A DNA stretch of 64,000 nucleotides, from contig NC_019678.1 in the NCBI RefSeq assembly GCF_000316665.1, positions 6,138,001 to 6,202,000 of the forward strand, given 5' to 3'. Shown in pieces: positions 43,145 to 54,771 of the stretch. The notes below the pieces were generated by a model, which searched no databases, was not told the origin of the DNA, and worked only from the letters and a program-made list of their open reading frames with translations. Numbering within the stretch: position 1 is the stretch's first letter; each line of letters starts with the position of its first letter. The stretch is from Rivularia sp. PCC 7116. GTDB lineage: Bacteria; Cyanobacteriota; Cyanobacteriia; Cyanobacteriales; Nostocaceae. The position numbers and the translations under genes are program-made.

Positions 43145-46100
43145 CCCCACCGATTGGGTTAATTCGGATTAGTTGGAAACTTGGGGGAAGTTTGCATATT
43201 AACTCGTTACCTCCCCACCGATTGGGTTAATTCGGATTAGTTGGAAACTTTTACCAATGAAGTTTCCAGTGATAGCAATTATGTTACCCCACCGATTGGG
43301 TTAATTCGGATTAGTTGGAAACTTCATCGTCTCCACCAGTTTCACGTATAACAGAACTTTCCCCACCGATTGGGTTAATTCGGATTAGTTGGAAACGCTA
43401 AGCATGGCACTTAGCCTATAAACTGCTTGATCCCCCACCGATTGGGTTAATTCGGATTAGTTGGAAACTTGGTTAGACATTTTAGCAATCCTTTAAAAAT
43501 AACCCCACCGATTGGGTTAATTCGGATTAGTTGGAAACGTGTAGTTCGGTAAAAACCTAAAGGTTCTTCACGGTGCCCCACCGATTGGGTTAATTCGGAT
43601 TAGTTGGAAACTCTACGAGCAAGCGGTTTGCTGTTGGGGTAGGCACCCCACCGATTGGGTTAATTCGGATTAGTTGGAAACTGCGGGTGTCAACGGTTTC
43701 ACCACGGACACCATGCCCCACCGATTGGGTTAATTCGGATTAGTTGGAAACTTACTTGCTGGTTTAAACAATAAGCTAAGACAACCCCACCGATTGGGTT
43801 AATTCGGATTAGTTGGAAACTCTCCGTCTGCGTTTTTTGACTTTCCGCAAGCCACAACCCCACCGATTGGGTTAATTCGGATTAGTTGGAAACATTTTTT
43901 AGAAACGCAAAAAATTACTTCCTAAAAGCCCCCACCGATTGGGTTAATTCGGATTAGTTGGAAACTTTTAGGTTATTTTTGTAATAAACCATAGTAGATC
44001 TAGCCCCACCGATTGGGTTAATTCGGATTAGTTGGAAACTGAAGTAAGTCACAAACTAACAACAAATCGTTCCCCACCGATTGGGTTAATTCGGATTAGT
44101 TGGAAACAATTACTTCTCCACAAGCAAGGGCTTGAGAAGGTTGACCCCACCGATTGGGTTAATTCGGATTAGTTGGAAACTCTGTGATATTCTCTTCTTT
44201 CTCTAACCACTTTTACCCCACCGATTGGGTTAATTCGGATTAGTTGGAAACAAATGTGCTTTAAATGCAGTTTCAAGCGATTCAAAAGCATCCCCACCGA
44301 TTGGGTTAATTCGGATTAGTTGGAAACATTAATTGCTTTTAATTTCACTTGTTGTTTCCTTTCCCCACCGATTGGGTTAATTCGGATTAGTTGGAAACCT
44401 TGAAGAGAAAGAATAGTTTTTTCTTTTTGTTCAGCTTCCCCACCGATTGGGTTAATTCGGATTAGTTGGAAACGTTTGGGCGAGTAAGTGAAACTTTTTT
44501 TCCCGCAACCCCACCGATTGGGTTAATTCGGATTAGTTGGAAACATAAGCTAAGACAATAATTGCGCCTTCGTGTCCCCCCCCCAGCGATTGGGTTAATT
44601 CGGATTAGTTGGAAACTATAAACTGTGTTTTCGTTAAAACCCCCAACAGCACCCCACCGATTGGGTTAATTCGGATTAGTTGGAAACAAAAACAGTGTCA
44701 GCATTGACTCTACCAGCTTTCCCCCACCGATTGGGTTAATTCGGATTAGTTGGAAACTTTACATCTTGAATTATTTTCTTTATTCCTAATCCCCACCGAT
44801 TGGGTTAATTCGGATTAGTTGGAAACTGTGTAGTCATGATGACTTACCTCAATTTAAGCCCCACCGATTGGGTTAATTCGGATTAGTTGGAAACTTCCAT
44901 GGTGATGATACCATTACAAGCACGGGCAACACCCCACCGATTGGGTTAATTCGGATTAGTTGGAAACTAACAAGGGATTATGCGATTCAGATCGTAAAAA
45001 AAATACCCCACCGATTGGGTTAATTCGGATTAGTTGGAAACCTGGAACTTTGCGTCCACAGATTAGACCTAGTTCCCCCACCGATTGGGTTAATTCGGAT
45101 TAGTTGGAAACCATACATTGTTGCCCGTGCTTGTAATGGTATCATCCCCCACCGATTGGGTTAATTCGGATTAGTTGGAAACGGAAACCCAAATTCCTGC
45201 TCACCAAGGGGGGCATGACCCCACCGATTGGGTTAATTCGGATTAGTTGGAAACTTTCAAATGACCGAATACGAACAACTTTTGCAGGTGAACCCCACCG
45301 ATTGGGTTAATTCGGATTAGTTGGAAACCATTCCATTACTGGATTAGCGACAGCAGGGTTCACCCCCACCGATTGGGTTAATTCGGATTAGTTGGAAACC
45401 ATAGATACGGCATTAAGAGCTATAATTCTTCCCCACCGATTGGGTTAATTCGGATTAGTTGGAAACGATAGAGCAATAAACCCTAAAGCAACACTGACTA
45501 TCCCCACCGATTGGGTTAATTCGGATTAGTTGGAAACTTATATATTTTGTAGCGGTTTTAAATTCTGAAGCCCCACCGATTGGGTTAATTCGGATTAGTT
45601 GGAAACTTGGCTACATAACTTTGATTTTCTTCTATGTATTCTTCCCCACCGATTGGGTTAATTCGGATTAGTTGGAAACGTTAGTAAATTACTTTACAAG
45701 AAAAATCTTGTAATTGCCCCACCGATTGGGTTAATTCGGATTAGTTGGAAACTCTACTTTGTTAGCGAAACCTGTTGCAAACCTAGCAACCCCACCGATT
45801 GGGTTAATTCGGATTAGTTGGAAACTTTTTCACCAAGCTCTGTTTTCAAAACTTGTTGAACTTTACCCCACCGATTGGGTTAATTCGGATTAGTTGGAAA
45901 CAATGATATGTATCCCAATTGAAGCACGTTTTATTATCCCCACCGATTGGGTTAATTCGGATTAGTTGGAAACTTTAAAATATTCACTATGTAAAAAGAA
46001 ATAAACCTATCCCCACCGATTGGGTTAATTCGGATTAGTTGGAAACCACCATTATTTGTTTGAGTGGTAGGGGGATGACCCCACCGATTGGGTTAATTCG

Positions 46101-49100
46101 GATTAGTTGGAAACGCTAGGGCCCGGCTGGGGAGAGGGCTCCCTATTAGCCCCACCGATTGGGTTAATTCGGATTAGTTGGAAACTTATTACCTTCATGC
46201 TTGGAAAAAATTCTAGACACCCCCACCGATTGGGTTAATTCGGATTAGTTGGAAACACTAACCCACACAATGAGGCTGAATGAATTTTTTCCCCACCGAT
46301 TGGGTTAATTCGGATTAGTTGGAAACAGCTGTAGCAATCTTTAAGTAAATCTTAGAAAACCCCACCGATTGGGTTAATTCGGATTAGTTGGAAACCATCG
46401 GAAACATCTTTATTACCTTCATGCTTGGAAAAACCCCACCGATTGGGTTAATTCGGATTAGTTGGAAACAAGCTTCCAAGAGCGATTTTGAGACTTGCCA
46501 GATGCAACCCCACCGATTGGGTTAATTCGGATTAGTTGGAAACTCGACTGAAAGCGATTGGGCGAAATTTTTTGCTACCCCACCGATTGGGTTAATTCGG
46601 ATTAGTTGGAAACCTGAATGGCATGATGGTAGTTACTTTTGTCAATTCCCCACCGATTGGGTTAATTCGGATTAGTTGGAAACTGTAACAGATCCAAGAG
46701 CAGCAAAACAGGCACCAGCAACCCCACCGATTGGGTTAATTCGGATTAGTTGGAAACTTTAAAAATTAAAATATTACTTAAAATAATTTTCCCCACCGAT
46801 TGGGTTAATTCGGATTAGTTGGAAACGATTGGCATCGCACTTGCAATTTTCTCCGTATAGCCTACCCCACCGATTGGGTTAATTCGGATTAGTTGGAAAC
46901 GATATATAACTCCCACGTTCAGATGAACGTCTCTCCCCACCGATTGGGTTAATTCGGATTAGTTGGAAACTTTGGTTAAAAGAGTCGAAATAAACAAATA
47001 TTACGTTTCCCCACCGATTGGGTTAATTCGGATTAGTTGGAAACTGGCTATAACTATGGTGGTAAGCCACAGGCAATACGCGCCCCACCGATTGGGTTAA
47101 TTCGGATTAGTTGGAAACATTTTTCTCCACAAAATTATAGAAAGAAAAAATCCCCACCGATTGGGTTAATTCGGATTAGTTGGAAACTTGATAAGAGAAA
47201 GCAAGAAGTTGCAACAATAGCAACCCCCACCGATTGGGTTAATTCGGATTAGTTGGAAACAGTAAGTCCACCAATCTCAAAAACTGTAGTTCCATTTCCC
47301 CACCGATTGGGTTAATTCGGATTAGTTGGAAACAAATATCTCCTAATTTGAGAAATTTCGGTTGCGGTTCCCCACCGATTGGGTTAATTCGGATTAGTTG
47401 GAAACTTTAATCATTCGACTACTCATTCTAACCCGAACAAAACCCCACCGATTGGGTTAATTCGGATTAGTTGGAAACAAACTTTACTAGATTGTGGCAT
47501 AATTTTACCTACCTCCCCACCGATTGGGTTAATTCGGATTAGTTGGAAACAACTAGGAGAAAAACTTGTTTCAGCAACTAAAACCCCACCGATTGGGTTA
47601 ATTCGGATTAGTTGGAAACTAGCTATTGCGGATTGCAGCAGATAACTTGATAACTCCCCACCGATTGGGTTAATTCGGATTAGTTGGAAACTTAAAGAAG
47701 TTGTGTAGCTTGCCCGTATATCAACCCCACCGATTGGGTTAATTCGGATTAGTTGGAAACAATTATACTAGCTTCTGAACTACCAGACATTTCACCCCAC
47801 CGATTGGGTTAATTCGGATTAGTTGGAAACAACTTGATTAACGTCAAATTTGTTAAGAGTTTCTTCAATCCCCCCACCGATTGGGTTAATTCGGATTAGT
47901 TGGAAACACCTGCACACTTGCCTTTAGTTCTAACATCAGAAGACCCCACCGATTGGGTTAATTCGGATTAGTTGGAAACACTATTAGAACCATTGTGTTT
48001 TACAAACACAGTGTCTTCCCCACCGATTGGGTTAATTCGGATTAGTTGGAAACTTTAGGAGTTAATCTGATTAGTCTACCAACGTCCCCCACCGATTGGG
48101 TTAATTCGGATTAGTTGGAAACGTTAGTGGTTTTTTGCGAACCTGCAAATCCGCCCCACCGATTGGGTTAATTCGGATTAGTTGGAAACAATGCTGCAAC
48201 TAACGTTAAAACCACAAATACCAAAAAATACCCCACCGATTGGGTTAATTCGGATTAGTTGGAAACGTTCTTCCTCCATCTCGCACTTAGAAGGGTGTGC
48301 CCCACCGATTGGGTTAATTCGGATTAGTTGGAAACCATCTAAATAAGAATAATACAACTACCACATCTCGCACCCCACCGATTGGGTTAATTCGGATTAG
48401 TTGGAAACGATTGATCTTCATAGTCAAAATTTTCTTCTTTCCCCCACCGATTGGGTTAATTCGGATTAGTTGGAAACTTTAATGTATTCTGCAGCAGAAA
48501 GAAAAAACACTCTATCCCCACCGATTGGGTTAATTCGGATTAGTTGGAAACTCTCACTTCTTGCAATCTTTCAACTGCTTGATTATCCCCACCGATTGGG
48601 TTAATTCGGATTAGTTGGAAACAATTCATATCAGTAATCGTTTGATTTCTGATATATCCCCACCGATTGGGTTAATTCGGATTAGTTGGAAACTTTCCAA
48701 TGCTAGAGTTACCAGAATTATTAAGTTCGGATTCCCCACCGATTGGGTTAATTCGGATTAGTTGGAAACAAGAAGGGAAACCATGGTTTCCATGTATTTA
48801 GCGGAATACCCCACCGATTGGGTTAATTCGGATTAGTTGGAAACGCTTCACACTACGTTTCATTTCTAAATCGTATAACCCCACCGATTGGGTTAATTCG
48901 GATTAGTTGGAAACGAGACCTCCGAAGATGCTGTCATTGCCGTTTCCACCCCCACCGATTGGGTTAATTCGGATTAGTTGGAAACCACATCAAATGTGCC
49001 GCCTAGCGCAAGTTCCTGCTGCCACCCCACCGATTGGGTTAATTCGGATTAGTTGGAAACGATTGGTTAGTCAATGCACACAACTTAATGAATGCAATCC

Positions 49101-50350
49101 CCACCGATTGGGTTAATTCGGATTAGTTGGAAACATTCAGATGAATCTACGACTGTGCTTCCTTGACCCCCACCGATTGGGTTAATTCGGATTAGTTGGA
49201 AACTTTAGGAAACAAATAACCCCCCAAAAAAAAAGACCCCACCGATTGGGTTAATTCGGATTAGTTGGAAACACGTATTCTCGGAAATATAGTGACGACC
49301 TGCTAAACCCCACCGATTGGGTTAATTCGGATTAGTTGGAAACCTATGATGAGGAAGATCCACAAAGGATAATCTCCCCCACCGATTGGGTTAATTCGGA
49401 TTAGTTGGAAACACCTGATCCTCCGTGCAGAAGGTCTTCTTGGAAGCCTCCCCACCGATTGGGTTAATTCGGATTAGTTGGAAACCCTTTATCTCATTTG
49501 CAAGAAAATTCTGAACATTTGGACCCCACCGATTGGGTTAATTCGGATTAGTTGGAAACCTACAAAAGTAACCGCAACTAATGTTCCAACAAACCCCACC
49601 GATTGGGTTAATTCGGATTAGTTGGAAACTTTAAGACCATCTAGGAAGAAATCTGGAACGTATCCCCCCACCGATTGGGTTAATTCGGATTAGTTGGAAA
49701 CTTTTTATATATGCAGAAAATGCGGGCTCTCCTACACCCCACCGATTGGGTTAATTCGGATTAGTTGGAAACTCTCAACTCTTGCAAGCCTTTCATCAAG
49801 CTCTTTTCCCCACCGATTGGGTTAATTCGGATTAGTTGGAAACTTTTTGATGGTTGAACACTTTTTAGGAACTTCATATTTATACCCCACCGATTGGGTT
49901 AATTCGGATTAGTTGGAAACCGTATTCATCAGATACAATGTTAAAATTATCAAGACCCCACCGATTGGGTTAATTCGGATTAGTTGGAAACCTTGAGCTT
50001 GCGTGTGATCGTTTCCCATCTTCAGTCCCCACCGATTGGGTTAATTCGGATTAGTTGGAAACTCTGCGGGTGCAGCTGCAAAAAATGTGCCTAAAATCAG
50101 CCCCACCGATTGGGTTAATTCGGATTAGTTGGAAACATTGTATGTTCATTAGAAACTTTCACGTCTCTGTCCCCACCGATTGGGTTAATTCGGATTAGTT
50201 GGAAACAGAATTTGATCATGTCTAACCAAAAGAATGTATTCATCCCCCACCGATTGGGTTAATTCGGATTAGTTGGAAACCTACCCAGTAAGGATAAATG
50301 CCAACGTTCTTCATCCCCCACCGATTGGGTTAATTCGGATTAGTTGGAAA
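43145..50350 (+). CRISPR. main part of the CRISPR array, 101 repeats
   Basis: Counted by eye: 101 copies of a 36-bp repeat starting CCCCACCGATTGGG and ending GGATTAGTTGGAAAC, with unique spacers of about 32-38 bp. Repeats are almost invariant; the one at 44581 reads CCCCAGCG. The leader is at the cas2 side, so transcription is rightward, and crRNAs would carry a TTGGAAAC-type 5' tag. Several spacers overlap one another in sequence (see findings). Short open frames inside the array are artefacts. No cas6 or effector genes are within the window. Confidence 0.98.
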
Positions 50351-50367
50351 CCTTCGTAATCAGGTTC
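50351..50367 (+). other. left stump of the interrupted spacer
   Basis: Seventeen bases following repeat 101 and ending CAGGTTC, before the TGTCACT end of the transposon. The stump on the other side (16 bases, AGATGCTCGGTTGAAA) gives 33 bp in total, a normal spacer length, but no duplicated target bases are visible. Confidence 0.6.
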
Positions 50368-50519
50368 TGTCACTATACCCAAAAGCTGTCAGCCCCTGGA
50401 AGCATAACCAAGTAATTTAAGGGCTGAAACCCTTATTGTTGCGTTAATCGATTGTCAACAAATTCTAACAATGGAAGCATAACTTGTCCTAAGACGCAAA
50501 TTGGAAGGATAAAGCTATA

Positions 50520-50581
50520 TGTGACTTAAAGAAATTGTTTGCCGGAATGGCAAGCTTATACTTTAATTTGACCGCAGTTTC
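50520..50581. repeat. 62-bp subterminal inverted repeat, left copy
   Basis: Begins TGTGACTTAAAG and ends GACCGCAGTTTC. It is the inverse of 56187-56248 with only two differences, and contains the palindrome TTGCCGGAATGGCAA. Much longer and better conserved than the outer ends, so it probably has a function in transposition or arose by recent end conversion. Confidence 0.85.
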
Positions 50582-50914
50582 TTTATAGCTGAAACAGCAG
50601 ATTGGTAACTTAGGAGATGAGAAGGGCGGTATTTCCTATGCTATGTCGTTATTTCAAGCATATTTACTTACAATATTTTTAATTACAAACGGCAAGATTT
50701 CACCTTAATTTTGAACTAAAGGCAAAATTATAGTTTAAATAAAATTCCGGACGGATTTCTGCACGGCAGCTTGCCGCCGCAGATGGTTGGAATTGCCAAT
50801 TGTTATAAAAATGTGATCGTTTCAGTACCGAAATAATTAAATGGTAATCTTACCGAAAGTCCAAAATTTAAGTAAAAGCTTACCACAAGTCCATTCTAGG
50901 TAGATGGGGTTAAT
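50582..50914. other. non-coding left region of the transposon
   Basis: About 330 bp between the subterminal repeat and tnsAB, with no gene. It contains a GC-rich hairpin (GGCAGCTTGCC near 50766) and presumably the promoter of the tns operon. No CRISPR-repeat-like sequence was seen here. Confidence 0.5.
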
Positions 50915-53641
50915 ATGCTTAGCACCCAAGAGTTTGAAGAGTGGTGTCGCCGCCTAAAGTTACCAGAGGTGACCAGAAAAGTCATTTCTCAAATCCGTTC
51001 CACAGAACCAGTGAGGCAAGTAAAATCCCTTGGGGGTAACGTTAGTGGCAATTACTGTAGCCAAAAAATGGGCAAAACGCTCCAATTCGAGTCGCACAAA
51101 GTAGAACTGCCAGGTATTGAAGAGTACGAAACTTGCTCCGATGTCTTGGAATTTTATGACCAGCCTTATCAATTAACCCTAAAATTTATGACCAAAAAGG
51201 GGCGGGAGGTCACAGTCACACACATACCAGATTTTTTCGTCATTAGACAACAATCGGCTGGTTTTGAAGAATGGAAACCTCAAGCTAAATTGGAGAAATT
51301 ATCTCTGTTACAACCGAACCGATATGTTAAAAACCAAGATGGGCAATGGACTAGTCCACCAGCCGAAGAACAGGCCCAACTATATGGTTGCTACTACCGG
51401 ATTCGTTCTGACGCGGAAATTGATTGGATTAAGTATAGAAATCGTCAGTTTCTTAGAAGCTATGCCGAACAAAAATACCAAATTGGAACAGAAATAGCTA
51501 CTTTTATTAAAAGTCTAGTATCATCTCAACCCGGAATTACTTATCTCAAGCTACTCCAATACCAAAATGTCAATCCAGACCATATTAACGCCTTATTAGC
51601 CACTGAAGAATTGTACATTGACTTGAGTGCTGCTCCTCTTGCCGAACCCGAGAAAGTACATATATTTCGCAATCAAGAAATGGCTCTTGCCCATAACCTA
51701 ACGAGCGTTTCTCAAAATTTAACAGTGGCTAATTCCCTACAAATTATTGATGTAGCTGTTGGGACTTCTTTTTGTTGGGATGGTCAGCCGCTAACAGTGT
51801 TACACAATGGAGAAAGTAAAATTGTACTGCGCTCATCTAATTCCCTGATTCATTTAACACATTCTGAATTTGATTTATTGGTGCAGCGAGGTGAAATTGT
51901 TGGTCTAAAAGTTCCGGAACAAATAGGAATTCACCCAGAAGCAATAGAGCGTTTCCTTAAAGCTAGTCCCCAAGCCCTAGCAGAGGCTAATAAACGCTAT
52001 CTAGTCATTGAACCTTATCTGCATGGACAGAAGCGAGAAAATGAAACCGTTTCCTTGCGGACTATTAGGAATTGGAAAGCAAAATTTAAAGCCGCAGAAC
52101 AAAAATATTGTTGGGGCTATATTGGGTTAATAGATAATCACGCTGCTAAAGGTAATCGTCTTCCCAAGATATCAACAGAGGTTTGGGAATTTGTTGATAA
52201 AATTATCGAATCACATTATGAGACTCTTAAACAACGTGGAAAACTAGCAGTCTATGGAGTATTAAGCCAAGAATGGGAGAAAGCTGGTCGAATTGAACAT
52301 CTACCCAGTTATGTTACTTTTTCTTCTAGAATTAAACAGCGTTCTGGCTATCAACAGACCAAAAAACGGCTCGGTTCTCGTGCTGCTTATCAAAAATCAA
52401 ACTTTTACTGGGAATTAGAATTTACCACACCTCGTCATGGTGACCGTCCTTTTGAAATTTGTCATATCGACCATACTCAACTAGATATTGAATTAGTTTG
52501 TTCCCGAACAGGTCGGACTTTGGGAAGACCTTGGGCTACATTGTTAATTGATGCCACAAGCAGACGTATTCTTGCTATTTACCTCACATTTGATGAACCG
52601 TCATACCGGTCATGCATGATGGTATTGCGAATTTGTGTTCAACGCTTTTCTCGTTTTCCGGAAACAATTGTGGTAGATGGCGGAGCGGAATTTGGTAGCA
52701 CCTATTTTGAAACACTTCTGGCTGCCTTTGGATGTACTAAAAAGCAACGACCTGCTGCTAAAGCTAGGTTTGGTTCAGTTATTGAACGTATTTTCGGAAC
52801 TACCAATACAGAGTTTTTTTATAACCTCAGAGGCAACACCCAGATTACTAAAAATGTTCGGGTTGTCACGAAATCAAATAATCCAAAAGGTCAAGCAGTT
52901 TGGACATTAGATGAACTTTATGAACACTTTTGTGCTTATAGTTATGAGTTGTATGACTGTAAGGAACATCCAGCACTCTTGCAGAGCCCACGCCAAGCCT
53001 TTTTATCTGGACTAGCTTTGAGTGGTTCTCGTCCTCATAAAAAGATTTTGTATGACCAGAACTTTAGAATATTTACTCTGCCATCAACACCCAAAGGAAC
53101 AGCAAAAGTTCAGCCAAGTCGGGGAGTAAAAATCAACTATCTATATTATTGGTCAGTAGATGATTCTTTTATCAATCCAGAAGTAGAAGGCACAAATGTA
53201 CCAGTGCGTTACGACCCTTTCGATATGGGAACTGCTTATACTTATGTCAAAGGACAATGGGTGCGCTGCATTTCTGATTATTACAAATCATTTCACAATT
53301 GCTCAGAGCGAGAAGTCAAGTTAGCCAGCCTTGAACTGCACCGTTCGAGACAAAAAGTTTCTCAAGTAATTACGATTTCAGCTAAAGAAAAAGCAGCTTA
53401 TTTAGAATCAGCTGAAGCCAAAGAAGTGTTGTTATTACAACGACTGCATGACCTAGCACGTCTGGATGTTCATTCCATAATTGAAGGTGAACGTTCTGGG
53501 CACAATCATCCCCAAAATATTGCCTTAAATCAAAAAAATCCTGAACTTGATACCAATTTTAACTCTACTAAAGATGAATCAGTTATTTTGGAGCATTTAA
53601 ATACTATTGAACCTTATAAAAATGAGGAGTTGTGGAAATGA
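50915..53641 (+). CDS. tnsAB: TnsA-TnsB fusion transposase
   Basis: A 908-residue fusion. The N-terminal TnsA endonuclease (about 1-210) keeps its active residues: E79 (VLEFYDQPYQL), D106 (IPDFFVI) and K121 (EEWKP). The TnsB part has an HTH region (VSLRTIRNWKAKFKAAEQKY) and an integrase-fold core with the full DDE triad D519 (HIDHTQLDIE), D588 (VVDGGAEFGS) and E624 (VIERIFGT), then a C-terminal region binding TnsC. With both nuclease activities the element should move by cut-and-paste. Fused TnsAB is known from I-B2-type and other cyanobacterial Tn7 relatives. It overlaps tnsC by 4 bp. Confidence 0.93.
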   Translation: MLSTQEFEEWCRRLKLPEVTRKVISQIRSTEPVRQVKSLGGNVSGNYCSQKMGKTLQFESHKVELPGIEEYETCSDVLEFYDQPYQLTLKFMTKKGREVTVTHIPDFFVIRQQSAGFEEWKPQAKLEKLSLLQPNRYVKNQDGQWTSPPAEEQAQLYGCYYRIRSDAEIDWIKYRNRQFLRSYAEQKYQIGTEIATFIKSLVSSQPGITYLKLLQYQNVNPDHINALLATEELYIDLSAAPLAEPEKVHIFRNQEMALAHNLTSVSQNLTVANSLQIIDVAVGTSFCWDGQPLTVLHNGESKIVLRSSNSLIHLTHSEFDLLVQRGEIVGLKVPEQIGIHPEAIERFLKASPQALAEANKRYLVIEPYLHGQKRENETVSLRTIRNWKAKFKAAEQKYCWGYIGLIDNHAAKGNRLPKISTEVWEFVDKIIESHYETLKQRGKLAVYGVLSQEWEKAGRIEHLPSYVTFSSRIKQRSGYQQTKKRLGSRAAYQKSNFYWELEFTTPRHGDRPFEICHIDHTQLDIELVCSRTGRTLGRPWATLLIDATSRRILAIYLTFDEPSYRSCMMVLRICVQRFSRFPETIVVDGGAEFGSTYFETLLAAFGCTKKQRPAAKARFGSVIERIFGTTNTEFFYNLRGNTQITKNVRVVTKSNNPKGQAVWTLDELYEHFCAYSYELYDCKEHPALLQSPRQAFLSGLALSGSRPHKKILYDQNFRIFTLPSTPKGTAKVQPSRGVKINYLYYWSVDDSFINPEVEGTNVPVRYDPFDMGTAYTYVKGQWVRCISDYYKSFHNCSEREVKLASLELHRSRQKVSQVITISAKEKAAYLESAEAKEVLLLQRLHDLARLDVHSIIEGERSGHNHPQNIALNQKNPELDTNFNSTKDESVILEHLNTIEPYKNEELWK

Positions 53642-54771
53642 ATAAGGAGCGACCATTTCCCGAAGAACTCCTTTTACAATCAAGCCAGATAAAAACCAGT
53701 TATTTTAAGAGTATTACTGTTCCTCATAAAAAGCTAAAGAGAGCTTTGGATACTCTATTACTCAATATTTTGGAGCCAGCAGATACATTAGTTTTTCTTG
53801 TCTTCGGTGTGACGGGTGTAGGTAAAACAACATTAAGGCTACGTCTAGAAAAGCTGCTTAGTGAAGAATTTATAGCTGATATACAAAGTAATCCCGGTCA
53901 AATCGCTGTTGCTGGTCTGGAAGCTATCCCGGCAGAACGAGGAAATTTCAGCTACAAAGATTATTATACTCGCGCCTTAGAAGCGCTTAAAGAAGTATTG
54001 GTTGAATACAAAGTTAACTATGGTTTGACTGAACCAGATTCTCAGGAATTGAAACACGATTATCATATTAACGGTAAAGATTCACCTGCCTTGCGTAGAG
54101 CAATGGAGAAAGTTTTTCGTTACCGTCAGATCAAAGCATTCACGGTAGATGAAGCTCAACATTTATTGATGATATCTGGTGGACACCAAATGCTACAACA
54201 AATGAATTGGATTAAGTCAATTGCTAATTTGACTGGTACAATACATATTTTGTTTGGTACTTATGAATTACTCAACTGTCCAACTCTCAACGGACAAGTA
54301 GGAAGACGCAGTGAGGATATTCATCTTTCACCATATTATGCTGACCAGCCAGAAGATGTTGCCGAGTTTATCAGAGTAACTAACACCTTTCAACGTCATC
54401 TTCCCTTACAAAAAGAGCCGGATTTAGAAAAACACTATGAATACCTTTTAGAAGGTTCTGTTGGTTGCGTTGGTATTCTCAAAAACTGGCTAACTCGCTC
54501 ACTTCGAGTTGCTTTAGCTGAGTCGGCTACGACTTTAACAACTTCTCATCTTAAACAGGGTGCTTTTGGAGCTTCTCGTATCAATAAAATTCGCTCGGAA
54601 GCACAGCAGGGTGAACGTCGTCTACTTGAGTCAGAAGGTCTATCTTTTCACTTGGAATCCTCGAACGTTAGCAATAATCAAGCTGTCAACAAATCATCCA
54701 CCAAAAAAGGTCGTGTTGGTCAACGTAATCCCAAGCGAGATGCAGTAGGAATGAAACAGTATGACAGTTAA
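53638..54771 (+). CDS. tnsC: TnsC AAA+ transposition regulator
   Basis: A 377-residue AAA+ ATPase. Walker A is GVTGVGKTTLRLRLEKL (about residue 57), Walker B with the glutamate is IKAFTVDEAQHLL, and a sensor region is IHILFGTYELLN. TnsC forms ATP-bound filaments on target DNA, linking the target selector (TniQ) to the transposase. The ATG overlapping the tnsAB stop (ATGA) was preferred over an in-frame GTG two codons upstream; GAGGAG precedes both. Both catalytic motifs are intact. The C-terminal tail is basic and low in order. Confidence 0.92.
   Translation: MNKERPFPEELLLQSSQIKTSYFKSITVPHKKLKRALDTLLLNILEPADTLVFLVFGVTGVGKTTLRLRLEKLLSEEFIADIQSNPGQIAVAGLEAIPAERGNFSYKDYYTRALEALKEVLVEYKVNYGLTEPDSQELKHDYHINGKDSPALRRAMEKVFRYRQIKAFTVDEAQHLLMISGGHQMLQQMNWIKSIANLTGTIHILFGTYELLNCPTLNGQVGRRSEDIHLSPYYADQPEDVAEFIRVTNTFQRHLPLQKEPDLEKHYEYLLEGSVGCVGILKNWLTRSLRVALAESATTLTTSHLKQGAFGASRINKIRSEAQQGERRLLESEGLSFHLESSNVSNNQAVNKSSTKKGRVGQRNPKRDAVGMKQYDS

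Noticed and set aside
46900-49120. Open frames of about 70 codons inside the CRISPR array
   Set aside because: They simply read through repeats and spacers (repeated PPIGLIRISWK) and have no ribosome sites; the array is non-coding.
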